Origin: Collimonas sp. OK607
GTDB taxonomy: Bacteria > Pseudomonadota > Gammaproteobacteria > Burkholderiales > Burkholderiaceae_D
DNA length: 64,000 bases
Direction: 5' to 3'
NCBI RefSeq assembly: GCF_900111995.1
Contig: NZ_FOKF01000010.1
Span: 62,001-126,000 of the forward strand
A model generated the notes under the pieces. It worked only from the letters and a program-made list of their open reading frames with translations, was not told where the DNA came from and ran no database searches. The position numbers and the translations under genes are program-made. Within the stretch, counting starts at the first letter, position 1. Each line of letters begins with the position of its first letter. Shown one piece after another: positions 26,152 through 34,684 of the stretch.

Positions 26152-27957
26152 ATGAACTCGCTTTGGTTACGCGGGATATTGGTTGCCTGTTTAGCGTGCG
26201 CGCTGCCGATGAAAGCATCGGTTGCAGCCGCAGCGCCAATTTCCCCGGCAGATCCCGACAAAGTACTGCGCTTTGTATTCGTGGCGCCTGAAACCGGTTT
26301 CGATCCGGCCGTTACGCGCGATTTGTATTCGCAGCTGGTCAATCAGTCGGTATTTGAAACACTGTTCGCCTATGAATACCTGGCGCGGCCGGCCAAGCTG
26401 ATGCCATCCGCGGCCGCGGCGCTGCCGGAAGTCAGCGCCGATGGCATGACCTATACCATCCGCCTGAAAAAAGGCATTTATTTTGCCGATGATGCGGCGT
26501 TCAACGGCAAGAAGCGCGAGCTGACCATGGCCGATTTCGTCTATTCATGGAAACGCCTGTTCGATCCGCAACTGGCCTCGCCGCAAACCTGGCTGCTGGA
26601 AGGCAAAGTGGTCGGCCTCGACGAAGTGGCGGCGCAAGCCAAGAAAACCGGTCATTTCGATTACGACACCAACGTTCCCGGCTTCGAGCTGCTGGACCGC
26701 TATACCTTGCGGATCCACCTGAAACAACCTGACTTCAACCTCGGCATGATCCTGGCGCATCAACCAACCAGCGCCGTCGCCCGCGAAGTGATCGAAAAAT
26801 ATCGCGATGCGCAAGGCACCGTGATGGGACATCCGGTCGGCACCGGCCCCTACATATTGACCCAATGGATACGCGGCTCGCGCATGGTGCTGACTGCCAA
26901 TCCGGATTACCGCGGCTATACATGGGATTTCCAACCCAGCACCGACCCGGGCGATGCCGCTATCGTCGCCAAGATGAAGGGCAAGCGCATGCCGCAAATC
27001 GGCCGCGTGGAAATCAGCGTCATGGTGGAAGATCAGTCGCGTTTGCTGGCGTTCGAAGGTGACGAAGTCGATATCACCGAATTGCAGGGTCCGCTGGCGC
27101 CGCAAGTCATGGCAGGCGGCAAACTGAAGCCGGAATTCGTTAAAAAAGGCGTGCAATTGTCGCGCATCGTCGACCCTGAAATCAGCTACTTCTACTGGAA
27201 TATGCAAGATCCGGTACTAGGCGGCATGAGCAAGGAAAAAATCGCCCTGCGCCGTGCTATCGCCATGGCGCATAACGTGCGCGAAGAAATCAAGGTGGTC
27301 TGGAACGACGAAGCGATCCCGCTTGAATATCCGATTCCGCCAGGTGTCGTCGGCTACGATCCGGATTACAAAAGCAGCATCCAGTACGAACCGGAAGTCG
27401 CCAACGCCCTGCTCGACAAGTTCGGCTACAAGATCGGCAAGGATGGCTATCGTACCCTGCCGGACGGCAAGCCGCTGACAGTGCGCTATTCCGCCCGCGC
27501 CGACTCCAACGGCCAGCAGCAATCGGAAATGTGGAAGAAAACCTACGACACTATCCATATCCGCATGGTTGGGGATCTGAAAACTTTCCCCGATCTGCTC
27601 AAGGCAGAAAAAGAGTGCCAGCTGCAGACCCGTACTGCACCTTGGATTGCCGACTATCCGGACGGCGACAACTTCATGCAATTGTTCTACGGCCCGAACG
27701 TCGGCCAGAACAATAACGGCTGCTCCAAGATCCCCGAATACGATGTGCTCTACGCTGCCTCGCAGAAATTGCCAGCCGGGCCGGAACGCGACCTGCTGTA
27801 TCACAAGATGGCGCGCATCCTGGAAGTGGATGCGCCGGCGCGTATCGGTTATGCCCGCTATCGCAACATGATCGCGCAACCGCGTGTGATCGGTTACAAG
27901 AAGCATCCGGTCATGCCTACCGAATGGATGTATTTCGATATCGAAAAACGTAAATAA
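26152..27957 (+). CDS. Oligopeptide-type ABC binding protein, paralogue 3
   Basis: This 601-residue family-5 binding protein has a signal peptide of about 27 residues ending in an Ala-rich stretch. It keeps the common framework (ALPEVSADGMTYTIRLKKGIYF, GHPVGTGPYILTQWIRGSR, PDYRGYTWDFQ) but differs from the first two in many blocks. The cysteine pair (KECQLQTRT, NNGCSKIP) is conserved. The start is the ATG eight bases after AAGGAGA; an in-frame TTG upstream is not used. It stands directly before the peptidase and permease genes and so is the copy most tightly tied to the transporter; the other two may feed the same permease. Confidence 0.9.
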   Translation: MNSLWLRGILVACLACALPMKASVAAAAPISPADPDKVLRFVFVAPETGFDPAVTRDLYSQLVNQSVFETLFAYEYLARPAKLMPSAAAALPEVSADGMTYTIRLKKGIYFADDAAFNGKKRELTMADFVYSWKRLFDPQLASPQTWLLEGKVVGLDEVAAQAKKTGHFDYDTNVPGFELLDRYTLRIHLKQPDFNLGMILAHQPTSAVAREVIEKYRDAQGTVMGHPVGTGPYILTQWIRGSRMVLTANPDYRGYTWDFQPSTDPGDAAIVAKMKGKRMPQIGRVEISVMVEDQSRLLAFEGDEVDITELQGPLAPQVMAGGKLKPEFVKKGVQLSRIVDPEISYFYWNMQDPVLGGMSKEKIALRRAIAMAHNVREEIKVVWNDEAIPLEYPIPPGVVGYDPDYKSSIQYEPEVANALLDKFGYKIGKDGYRTLPDGKPLTVRYSARADSNGQQQSEMWKKTYDTIHIRMVGDLKTFPDLLKAEKECQLQTRTAPWIADYPDGDNFMQLFYGPNVGQNNNGCSKIPEYDVLYAASQKLPAGPERDLLYHKMARILEVDAPARIGYARYRNMIAQPRVIGYKKHPVMPTEWMYFDIEKRK

Positions 27958-27966
27958 AAACACTAC

Positions 27967-27996
27967 GGAGCGGAATCGCCCAGCGCCTTCCGCTCC
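27967..27996 (+). other. Intercistronic hairpin between paralogue 3 and the peptidase gene
   Basis: Perfect arms GGAGCGGAA/TTCCGCTCC surround a 12-base loop with no T-run. Such hairpins after a binding-protein gene often keep its mRNA more abundant than the downstream permease message. Confidence 0.5.
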
Positions 27997-28055
27997 CCGG
28001 GTTTCCCGGTCCCTACTAACCATCAACTATTACTAAGCCCTATTTGAGGAAATGC

Positions 28056-30071
28056 ATGAAACCATCATCATTTTTCTTGCCGGTCACAACAGCGTTATTC
28101 ACGCTGATGCTGAACCAGGCAGCCGCCCAAGATACGCAACGCCCGCTGATTCCCTTGTTGAAAGCTGACGACGTTCCAACTCTTTGCAAGGACACTCTGA
28201 CCAGCCTGCGCAAGCGCGTATCCATGTTAGAGAAATTACCGGCGGCCCATGCCAGAGACAGCAAGAAAGTGCTGACCGAATGGAACGATCTGCAGATCGC
28301 CCTGGAAGACCTGCAAGGTCCGGTCGATATCCTCAACAATGTTTCACCGGACGCAAAAGTACGCAGCACCACCGAAGCCTGCCTGATTGAAACCAACAAA
28401 TTCGCTACCGATCTGCTGCAAAGCGAAAAACTGTACGCCCGCTTCAAAGCCATCCAGCCTAGCGACCCGATAGAGAAGAAATTGCGTCAGGACGTCCTGT
28501 ACAGCTTCGATGACACCGGTGTCTCGCTGCCCCCGGAAAAGCGGGCCAGGATGAAAGAGATCCTCGACAAGCTGGGTGAGCTGAGCCAGGAATTCGCGCG
28601 TAATATTCGCGACAATAATCAGAAGCTGACATTCACTCCGGCAGAACTGCAAGGCATGCCGGCAGCCTATCTGGCCCGCGCCAAGCGCGATGACAAAGGC
28701 AATTACCTGCTCGGCTTCGAATACCCGGACTACAAACCGTTCATGGAGTCGGCGGATAACAGCGATGCACGCCGCCGCTATCAGATCGCGTTCACCAATC
28801 ACGGTACGCCAAAGAATCTGGAGATCCTGAAAGAAGCCATGGACCTGCGCCATGAAATGGCGGCATTGTTCGGCCTGCCAAGCTATGCCGACCTGGTAAC
28901 CCGTCGCCGCATGGTGAAAAATCCGCAAACCGTCGACAAATTCCTAACTGAAGTGAAAACCGCAGTTACCCAGCTGGAAATCAAGGAAATCGAAGAACTG
29001 CGCGTATTCAAATCGGAAACCCTGAAAACGCCACTGGCCGATACCAAGCTGGAACGCTGGGATGCCGAGTACTGGCAGCAGAAGATCAAACAGGCGCGTT
29101 ACAACGTCGACCAGGAAGCCCTGCGCAAGTACTTCCCTACCGATGCCGCAGTGCCATGGATCCTGCATGTTTCCAGCACGCTGTATGGCGTCGAATTCAA
29201 ACGGGTGGAAGTACCGGTCTGGGATCCTGAAGTCCAGTACTACGACGTTATCGACAGCACAAGCAAAAAACGTATCGCCGGCATCTATCTGGATCTGTTC
29301 CCGCGCGAAGGCAAGTACGGCCATGCCGCCGCCTGGGGTACCCGAGGCGTCAGCACACTGGCCCGCCGCACGCCGATTTCAACGCTGGTGACCAACTTCG
29401 ATCGCAACGGTTTGAACAGTGACGAACTGGAAACCCTGGTGCATGAATTCGGCCACGTCTTGCATGGCGTGCTGTCGAACACCAAGTATGTCGCCCAGGC
29501 CGGCACCAACGTCGAGCTCGATTTTGTCGAAGCACCATCGCAGATGTATGAAGAGTGGGCGCGCCGTAAAGAGTCGCTGACGCTGCTGGCCGGTTTCTGC
29601 AAGACTGCTTGCCCAACCATCGACGACGCTTTGCTGCAACGCCTGACAGCGGCCCATAACTATGGCCGCGGCATACGCTATGCACGCCAGTTGCTGTACG
29701 CGAGCTATGACATGACCATCCATAACGACAAGGCCGGTCAGGAACAACCGCTGGCAGTCTGGCAACAAATGGAAGGCGCCACACCACTGGGTTACGTGCC
29801 CGGCACCGAATTCCCGGGCCAGTTCGGCCATTTGATGGGCGGCTATGCAGCCGGTTATTATGGTTACATGTGGTCGGAAGTTCTGGCGCTGGACATGCTG
29901 TCGCGTTATAACGGCAAATTGATGAACCCGGAGGTCGGCCATCTGTATCGCCAGGACATCCTGTCGCGCGGCGCTGAAAAGCCAGCCGGCGAGATGGTCA
30001 GTGCCTTCCTCGGCCGCGAGCCTGACAGCAAGGCATTCTTTGCCGAAATTTCGGGCCAACGCCTGCATTGA
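28056..30071 (+). CDS. Secreted M3-family oligopeptidase
   Basis: This 671-residue zinc peptidase is of the thimet-oligopeptidase family (M3; Dcp/OpdA relatives). The active-site helix HEFGHVLHG is at residue 463, and the third zinc ligand is in DFVEAPSQMYEEW about 25 residues later. Unlike most M3 enzymes, which are cytoplasmic, it begins with a convincing Sec signal peptide (about 1-24, NQAAAQ), so it should work in the periplasm. It lies between the third binding-protein gene and the permeases (19 bases before the first permease), which suggests that it trims imported peptides before or during uptake. The start follows TGAGGAAA. Exact cleavage preference is unknown. Confidence 0.9.
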   Translation: MKPSSFFLPVTTALFTLMLNQAAAQDTQRPLIPLLKADDVPTLCKDTLTSLRKRVSMLEKLPAAHARDSKKVLTEWNDLQIALEDLQGPVDILNNVSPDAKVRSTTEACLIETNKFATDLLQSEKLYARFKAIQPSDPIEKKLRQDVLYSFDDTGVSLPPEKRARMKEILDKLGELSQEFARNIRDNNQKLTFTPAELQGMPAAYLARAKRDDKGNYLLGFEYPDYKPFMESADNSDARRRYQIAFTNHGTPKNLEILKEAMDLRHEMAALFGLPSYADLVTRRRMVKNPQTVDKFLTEVKTAVTQLEIKEIEELRVFKSETLKTPLADTKLERWDAEYWQQKIKQARYNVDQEALRKYFPTDAAVPWILHVSSTLYGVEFKRVEVPVWDPEVQYYDVIDSTSKKRIAGIYLDLFPREGKYGHAAAWGTRGVSTLARRTPISTLVTNFDRNGLNSDELETLVHEFGHVLHGVLSNTKYVAQAGTNVELDFVEAPSQMYEEWARRKESLTLLAGFCKTACPTIDDALLQRLTAAHNYGRGIRYARQLLYASYDMTIHNDKAGQEQPLAVWQQMEGATPLGYVPGTEFPGQFGHLMGGYAAGYYGYMWSEVLALDMLSRYNGKLMNPEVGHLYRQDILSRGAEKPAGEMVSAFLGREPDSKAFFAEISGQRLH

Positions 30072-30090
30072 GCCAGATTAAGGAACCATC

Positions 30091-31029
30091 ATGACCGCTT
30101 ATATCCTGCGACGCCTCTGGCAAATGCTGCCGACCATGCTCGGCGTCATCGTACTTGTATTTTTCCTGTTCAACTGGGTCGGTGGCGACCCGGCCTATAT
30201 CCTGGCCGGGAAGATGTCGAATCCGCAACAGATCGCCAACATCCGTACCCAGCTCGGCATCGACCAGCCGTACTACATCCAGCTCTGGATCTTCATCAAG
30301 CAAATCGTTACCTTCAACTTCGGCACCAGCTGGAGTACCGGTGAATCGGTGGCCAACGTCATCCTGACCCGCCTCGGGCCATCCATGACCGTGCTGATTC
30401 CACTGACCATACTGGAAACCCTGATCGCCGTAGCGCTGGCGCTGGCCGTGGCTTTTGTGCGTGGCTCCAAGACCGACCGCGCGGTGATGGTGGCTTGTAC
30501 CGTCGGCATGTCGATCAGTATCCTGGTCTACATCATCCTGTTCCAATACTGGTTCGCCTACAAACTGAGCCTGTTCCCGGTGCAAGGCTGGGGTAACAAT
30601 ATTTGGGAAAACCTGTTCCACTACTCGGCCCTGCCGATCCTGATCATGCTGGCGGTGAGTATCGCCCCCAGCCTGCGCCTGTACCGCACCTTCGTGCTGG
30701 ATGAAGTCAACCAGGACTATGTCCGCACCGCGCGCGCCAAGGGTGTCAAGGAACGCCGCATCCTGTGGGTGCACGTGTTGCGCAACGCCGCGATTCCTAT
30801 CATCACCAACGTCATGTCGAACCTGCCGGCGCTGTTGATCGGCGCATTCCTGATCGAGCGCTTCTTCTCGATTCCAGGCATCGGCCGTGAAGTCATCCTG
30901 GCGGTTGAGCGTAGCGATTTCCCGGTGATCAAGGCGATCACGATTTATGTCGCCGCCGCCACCATGATATTCAACCTGTTGACTGACTTGCTGTACCAAG
31001 CCGTCGACCCACGCGTTCAACTGAAGTAG
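30091..31029 (+). CDS. Oligopeptide-type ABC transporter permease (DppB/OppB-like)
   Basis: This 312-residue inner-membrane permease has about six helices. The first helix and loop, YILRRLWQMLPTMLGVIVLVF, are typical of DppB/OppB/YejB. The coupling-loop motif that contacts the ATPase appears in DYVRTARAKGVKERRI. It follows the peptidase gene by 19 bases and precedes the second permease by 8, clearly one transcription unit. It pairs with the next gene to form the membrane channel for the substrate delivered by the three binding proteins. Confidence 0.93.
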   Translation: MTAYILRRLWQMLPTMLGVIVLVFFLFNWVGGDPAYILAGKMSNPQQIANIRTQLGIDQPYYIQLWIFIKQIVTFNFGTSWSTGESVANVILTRLGPSMTVLIPLTILETLIAVALALAVAFVRGSKTDRAVMVACTVGMSISILVYIILFQYWFAYKLSLFPVQGWGNNIWENLFHYSALPILIMLAVSIAPSLRLYRTFVLDEVNQDYVRTARAKGVKERRILWVHVLRNAAIPIITNVMSNLPALLIGAFLIERFFSIPGIGREVILAVERSDFPVIKAITIYVAAATMIFNLLTDLLYQAVDPRVQLK

Positions 31030-31037
31030 GAGCCGCC

Positions 31038-32222
31038 ATGACTCAAAGTATCCACCAGGCCCCTACCCAAGCGGCGCCTGCAGCAACCACCGTAACCCTG
31101 GCTACCGGTCCCGGCGCCACGCATTCTCCTGGCCTTTGGGCCCTGGCCTGGCGCCGCCTGCGCGCCGATCACGTCGCCATGCTCGCACTTGCCGTGGTCG
31201 GCCTGTACCTGGTCATGCTGGCGCTCTCGGCCAGCGGCATGATCGCCAGCGACTGGTCGAAGGAAGTCGGCGTCAACTACGCGCCGCCTACCTTCATGGG
31301 CGCGCAAACCGAAGCCGAACGCGGCTTCAGCGACAACGATGCCGTAGTTGAAGCGCCACCGCCGGAAAATCCGGTCGATCCGCTGCGCGACATCCTGCGC
31401 GATTTGCGCAAGAGCGGCACGGCGGCAGCTACGCCGCCGGTAGTTGCCAACGACTATGGCATAGTCGATCCTCTAGCGGCAGAGATGGCTGAAATCCGCG
31501 CCGACCTGGCTAAAAAGGGTGGCAGCGAGACGCTGATCCGCAAACCGACGCTGCCGTTCGGCGCCGACAAATGGGGTCACGACATCATCAAGAAAACCAT
31601 CAAGGGTGCTGAAACCTCGATCATCGTCGGTCTGGTTGCTGCGCTGCTGGCGGTTGCCCTGGGCACCATCTTCGGTGCGGTCTCCGGCTACTTCGGCGGC
31701 TGGGTCGATGATGCCTTCAACTGGTTCTACAGCATCTTCACTTCCATCCCTTACCTGTTGCTGATCCTGGCGGTCGCCGCGGTACTCCAGCAAAAGGGCG
31801 TAACGGCGATCGTGCTGATTCTCGGCCTTACCGGCTGGACCGGCACCTACCGCCTGATCCGCGCCGAATACATGAAGCACAAAACCCGTGAATACGTGAT
31901 GGCGGCAGATGCTATCGGCGCCAGCCACTGGAGCAAGATGTTCGGCCATATCTTCCCTAACGTCAGCCACGTGTCGCTGGTGCAACTGTCGATCTCGGTA
32001 GTCGGCTTCATCAAGTCGGAAGTGATCTTGAGCTTCCTCGGTTTCGGCGTGCCGGTCGGCGTCGTATCCTGGGGCAGCATGCTGAACGAAGCACAAAACG
32101 AATTAATTCTGGGTAAGTGGTGGCAGCTGGCAGCTGCAAGTATCGCCATGGCGATCCTGGTAACGGCGTTCTCGCTGTTCACCGATGCGCTGCGCGACGC
32201 CCTTGATCCGAAGCTGAAATAG
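31038..32222 (+). CDS. Oligopeptide-type ABC transporter permease with extended loop
   Basis: This is the second permease subunit (OppC/DppC/YejE-like), 394 residues, longer than the roughly 300 usual for OppC. An N-terminal cytoplasmic segment precedes the first helix (about 48-70). Then comes an unusual periplasmic stretch of about 110 residues rich in Pro, Ala and acidic residues (around residues 75-185), before GADKWGHDIIKKTIKGAETS and the remaining five helices. The coupling motif REYVMAADAIGASHW is intact. YejE-type permeases also carry an enlarged loop, so this system may be nearer to YejABEF than to classic Opp. RBS is AGGAG. It is eight bases from both neighbours. Confidence 0.92.
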   Translation: MTQSIHQAPTQAAPAATTVTLATGPGATHSPGLWALAWRRLRADHVAMLALAVVGLYLVMLALSASGMIASDWSKEVGVNYAPPTFMGAQTEAERGFSDNDAVVEAPPPENPVDPLRDILRDLRKSGTAAATPPVVANDYGIVDPLAAEMAEIRADLAKKGGSETLIRKPTLPFGADKWGHDIIKKTIKGAETSIIVGLVAALLAVALGTIFGAVSGYFGGWVDDAFNWFYSIFTSIPYLLLILAVAAVLQQKGVTAIVLILGLTGWTGTYRLIRAEYMKHKTREYVMAADAIGASHWSKMFGHIFPNVSHVSLVQLSISVVGFIKSEVILSFLGFGVPVGVVSWGSMLNEAQNELILGKWWQLAAASIAMAILVTAFSLFTDALRDALDPKLK

Positions 32223-32230
32223 GAGACATC

Positions 32231-33955
32231 ATGGATTCGACTAACCACAACCATCCAGCGAACAACGGCGAACAACCGTTGTTGCGCGTACGCGATCTGC
32301 GCGTCAGTTTTCGCACCGATAAAAAAACCATGGTGGAAACCGTCAAAGGGATTTCCTTTGATATTCCACGCAACACCACTGTCGCCCTGGTCGGCGAATC
32401 AGGCAGCGGCAAATCGGTCAGTTCGCTGGCCGTGATGGGCTTGCTGCCCAAGGAAAATTCCAGTATTGCCGCCACCAGCGTGATCGAGTTTGAAGGCCGT
32501 AACCTGCTGACCATGTCGCCTGACGAACGACGCGACATGTGCGGCAAGGAAATCTCCATGATTTTCCAAGAGCCGATGACATCGCTCAACCCGGTATTCA
32601 CCGTCGGCTTCCAGATCGGCGAAGTACTGCAGCTGCACATGGGCATGAACGCCAAGCAGGCCCGCGCACGCGCAATTGCATTGCTGGAGGAAGTCGGGAT
32701 TCCATCGCCGGCAACCAAGGTCGATGCCTACCCGAGTCAGATGTCAGGCGGCCAGCAACAGCGCGTGATGATTGCCATGGCGATCGCCTGCGAACCGAAA
32801 TTGCTGATTGCCGATGAACCGACTACCGCGCTCGACGTCACGATCCAGAAACAGATCATCGACCTGATCGAAGCCTTACGCAAACGTCACAAGATGTCGG
32901 TATTGTTCATCACCCATGACCTGGCGCTGGTCGGCGAAATCGCTGACCAGGTGATCGTCATGCGCCACGGTGAAGTACGCGAAAACGGCGACGTCCGGCA
33001 AATCTTTGAAGCGCCGCAAGACCCGTACACCAAAGCCTTGCTGATGTGCCGCCCTTCACTCGATACCCGCCCCTGGCGCTTGCCGGTCATTAGCGACTAC
33101 ATGAACGGCCACAACGGCGCAGACCTGGATTTACGGGAACGCACCCGCGGTTGCAGCGGACAGGAAGACATCTTGCTGGACGTACGCAATCTGGGCAAGA
33201 GCTTCTATTTCCGCGAAGGCTTGTTTGGCCGCAAGGAATTCAAAGCGGTGCAAGATGTGTCGTTCAAGCTGGCGCGTGGCAAGACCTTGGGTGTGGTGGG
33301 TGAATCCGGCTCCGGCAAGACCACCGTCGGCCTGACTCTGATGCGCCTGCATCAGGCCACTGCCGGACAGGCGCTGTTCGAAGGCAAGGACATCATCGGC
33401 ATGTCCAACCGTGATTTCATGTCTTACAAACGGCGCATCCAGATCATTTTCCAGAACCCCTACGCTTCGCTCAACCCGCGCTTCACCATCGGCCAGATCC
33501 TGCTGGAGCCGATGCGCATCCACCAGATCGGCAGCGACGACAACGAGCGCACCGAGATGGCCATGCAACTGCTGCAAAAAGTGGGACTGCCACAGCAGGC
33601 CTACCACCGCTATCCGCATGAATTCTCTGGCGGCCAGCGGCAGCGGATTGCGATTGCCCGCTGCCTGACCTTGCGCCCTGAAATCCTGGTGTGCGATGAA
33701 TCGGTGTCGGCATTGGACGTGTCCGTGCAGGCGCAGGTCTTGAACCTGCTGCAAGACTTGCAGGAAGAGTTCGGCATGAGCTACATCTTCATCTCGCATG
33801 ATCTGTCGGTAGTCAAATACCTGGCCGATCAGGTGATGGTGATGCATCAGGGTAAAGTGGTGGAACTGGCCAATTCGGACGAGCTGTATCACAACCCGAC
33901 GCATGCCTACACGCGCCAGTTGCTGAGTGCGATTCCACGCGGTTTGCAGAACTAA
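32231..33955 (+). CDS. ABC transporter ATP-binding protein with two ATPase domains
   Basis: This 574-residue cytoplasmic protein combines both ATPase subunits of a peptide transporter (DppDF-like fusion, as in YejF). The first domain has Walker A GESGSGKS (residues 55-62), signature SGGQQQR and Walker B LLIADEPT. The second has Walker A GESGSGKT (357-364), signature SGGQRQR and Walker B with CDESVSALD, where the usual DEP is DES. Both domains look functional. It is the last gene of the transport unit and is followed by a hairpin. One ATPase gene serving two permeases completes a full ABC importer. Confidence 0.94.
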   Translation: MDSTNHNHPANNGEQPLLRVRDLRVSFRTDKKTMVETVKGISFDIPRNTTVALVGESGSGKSVSSLAVMGLLPKENSSIAATSVIEFEGRNLLTMSPDERRDMCGKEISMIFQEPMTSLNPVFTVGFQIGEVLQLHMGMNAKQARARAIALLEEVGIPSPATKVDAYPSQMSGGQQQRVMIAMAIACEPKLLIADEPTTALDVTIQKQIIDLIEALRKRHKMSVLFITHDLALVGEIADQVIVMRHGEVRENGDVRQIFEAPQDPYTKALLMCRPSLDTRPWRLPVISDYMNGHNGADLDLRERTRGCSGQEDILLDVRNLGKSFYFREGLFGRKEFKAVQDVSFKLARGKTLGVVGESGSGKTTVGLTLMRLHQATAGQALFEGKDIIGMSNRDFMSYKRRIQIIFQNPYASLNPRFTIGQILLEPMRIHQIGSDDNERTEMAMQLLQKVGLPQQAYHRYPHEFSGGQRQRIAIARCLTLRPEILVCDESVSALDVSVQAQVLNLLQDLQEEFGMSYIFISHDLSVVKYLADQVMVMHQGKVVELANSDELYHNPTHAYTRQLLSAIPRGLQN

Positions 33956-33961
33956 AAGCCG

Positions 33962-33995
33962 GCGAACACTGCGGACAACTGCCTGCAGTGTTCGC
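33962..33995 (+). terminator. Hairpin at the end of the peptide transporter operon
   Basis: Perfect 11-base arms GCGAACACTGC/GCAGTGTTCGC with a 12-base loop begin seven bases after the ATPase stop and are followed by AATTTAG. It is probably the operon terminator. Confidence 0.6.
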
Positions 33996-34015
33996 AATTT
34001 AGCGATGGAGCACAC

Positions 34016-34058
34016 AACGGAGTACAGCGAGCGCCGCAAGCGCGACCTGTACTCCGTT
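34016..34058 (-). terminator. Inverted repeat downstream of the HxlR gene
   Basis: Perfect 12-base arms AACGGAGTACAG/CTGTACTCCGTT lie between the convergent transporter operon and the HxlR gene. The loop is long (19 bases) and there is no T-run, so its role as a terminator is plausible but unproven. Confidence 0.4.
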
Positions 34059-34113
34059 CTCGTTTACGTCATGTAGCGAGTCTTTACCAAAGGCGACGCT
34101 CAGACAAACAGCA

Positions 34114-34575
34114 TCAACGCTCTTGCTTGCTATCGACCTTGCGCACCACCGTATCTGCCGGCCCCAGCAGTTGCCCCTCGCGCGAACGCAGCTCGATTTT
34201 CTGCACGGGCTTGCCGCTGGCGCTTTCTAGCATCCGGGAAAAGGCCTCGCCTTTACTGAACAGGTATTTTTCACCCCACTGCCGCAAGCCAACCACAACG
34301 GTAAACAAACCCTCGCCTTTGGCGCTAAGCAGATATTCCTGGTAAGCGGTGCCGTCAGAGGCTGGGGCAACTTCAAGAATGCCTTCCGCGACCAGAGTCT
34401 GCAAACGGTCGGCCAGGATATTGCGCGCCACCCCCAGGCTCTTCTGGAACTCACCGAAACGACGCATGCCGTCGAATGCATCGCGGATGATCAGCAGCGA
34501 CCAGCGATCGCCGATGACATCCAGCGAACGGGCTACCGGACAGCTATCGCTTTTCAAACTCTTTCTCTTGGCCAT
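34114..34575 (-). CDS. HxlR-family transcriptional regulator
   Basis: This is a 153-residue winged-helix regulator. The HxlR hallmark is at the N-terminus: a cysteine followed by PVARSLDVIGDRWSLLIIRDAF, then RRFGEFQKSLGVARNILADRL as recognition helix. The DNA-binding domain is complete within the first 100 residues; the tail is charged. Many HxlR proteins sense reactive electrophiles or redox state through that cysteine. It is divergent from an exporter gene across about 110 bases that carry an inverted repeat, so it very probably represses that exporter. The inducer is unknown. Confidence 0.9.
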   Translation of the reverse strand: MAKRKSLKSDSCPVARSLDVIGDRWSLLIIRDAFDGMRRFGEFQKSLGVARNILADRLQTLVAEGILEVAPASDGTAYQEYLLSAKGEGLFTVVVGLRQWGEKYLFSKGEAFSRMLESASGKPVQKIELRSREGQLLGPADTVVRKVDSKQER

Positions 34576-34644
34576 GCTCTTCCTTAATCAGGCTATTCCA
34601 TGCATTCTAGTTGCATTTTAAAACCAGAAAACCTAAAATTCAAT

Positions 34645-34663
34645 TGGTTTTAATTTGAAACCA
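34645..34663. promoter_or_regulatory. Inverted repeat in the HxlR/MFS divergent promoter
   Basis: TGGTTT-N7-AAACCA lies centrally in the short divergent region, with further TTTTAAAACCAG/CCAGTTTTAAAA copies of the same half-sites on either side (about 34616-34675). This arrangement is expected for an HxlR operator; assignment is inference. Confidence 0.5.
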
Positions 34664-34684
34664 GTTTTAAAAAGGAACTACTTC

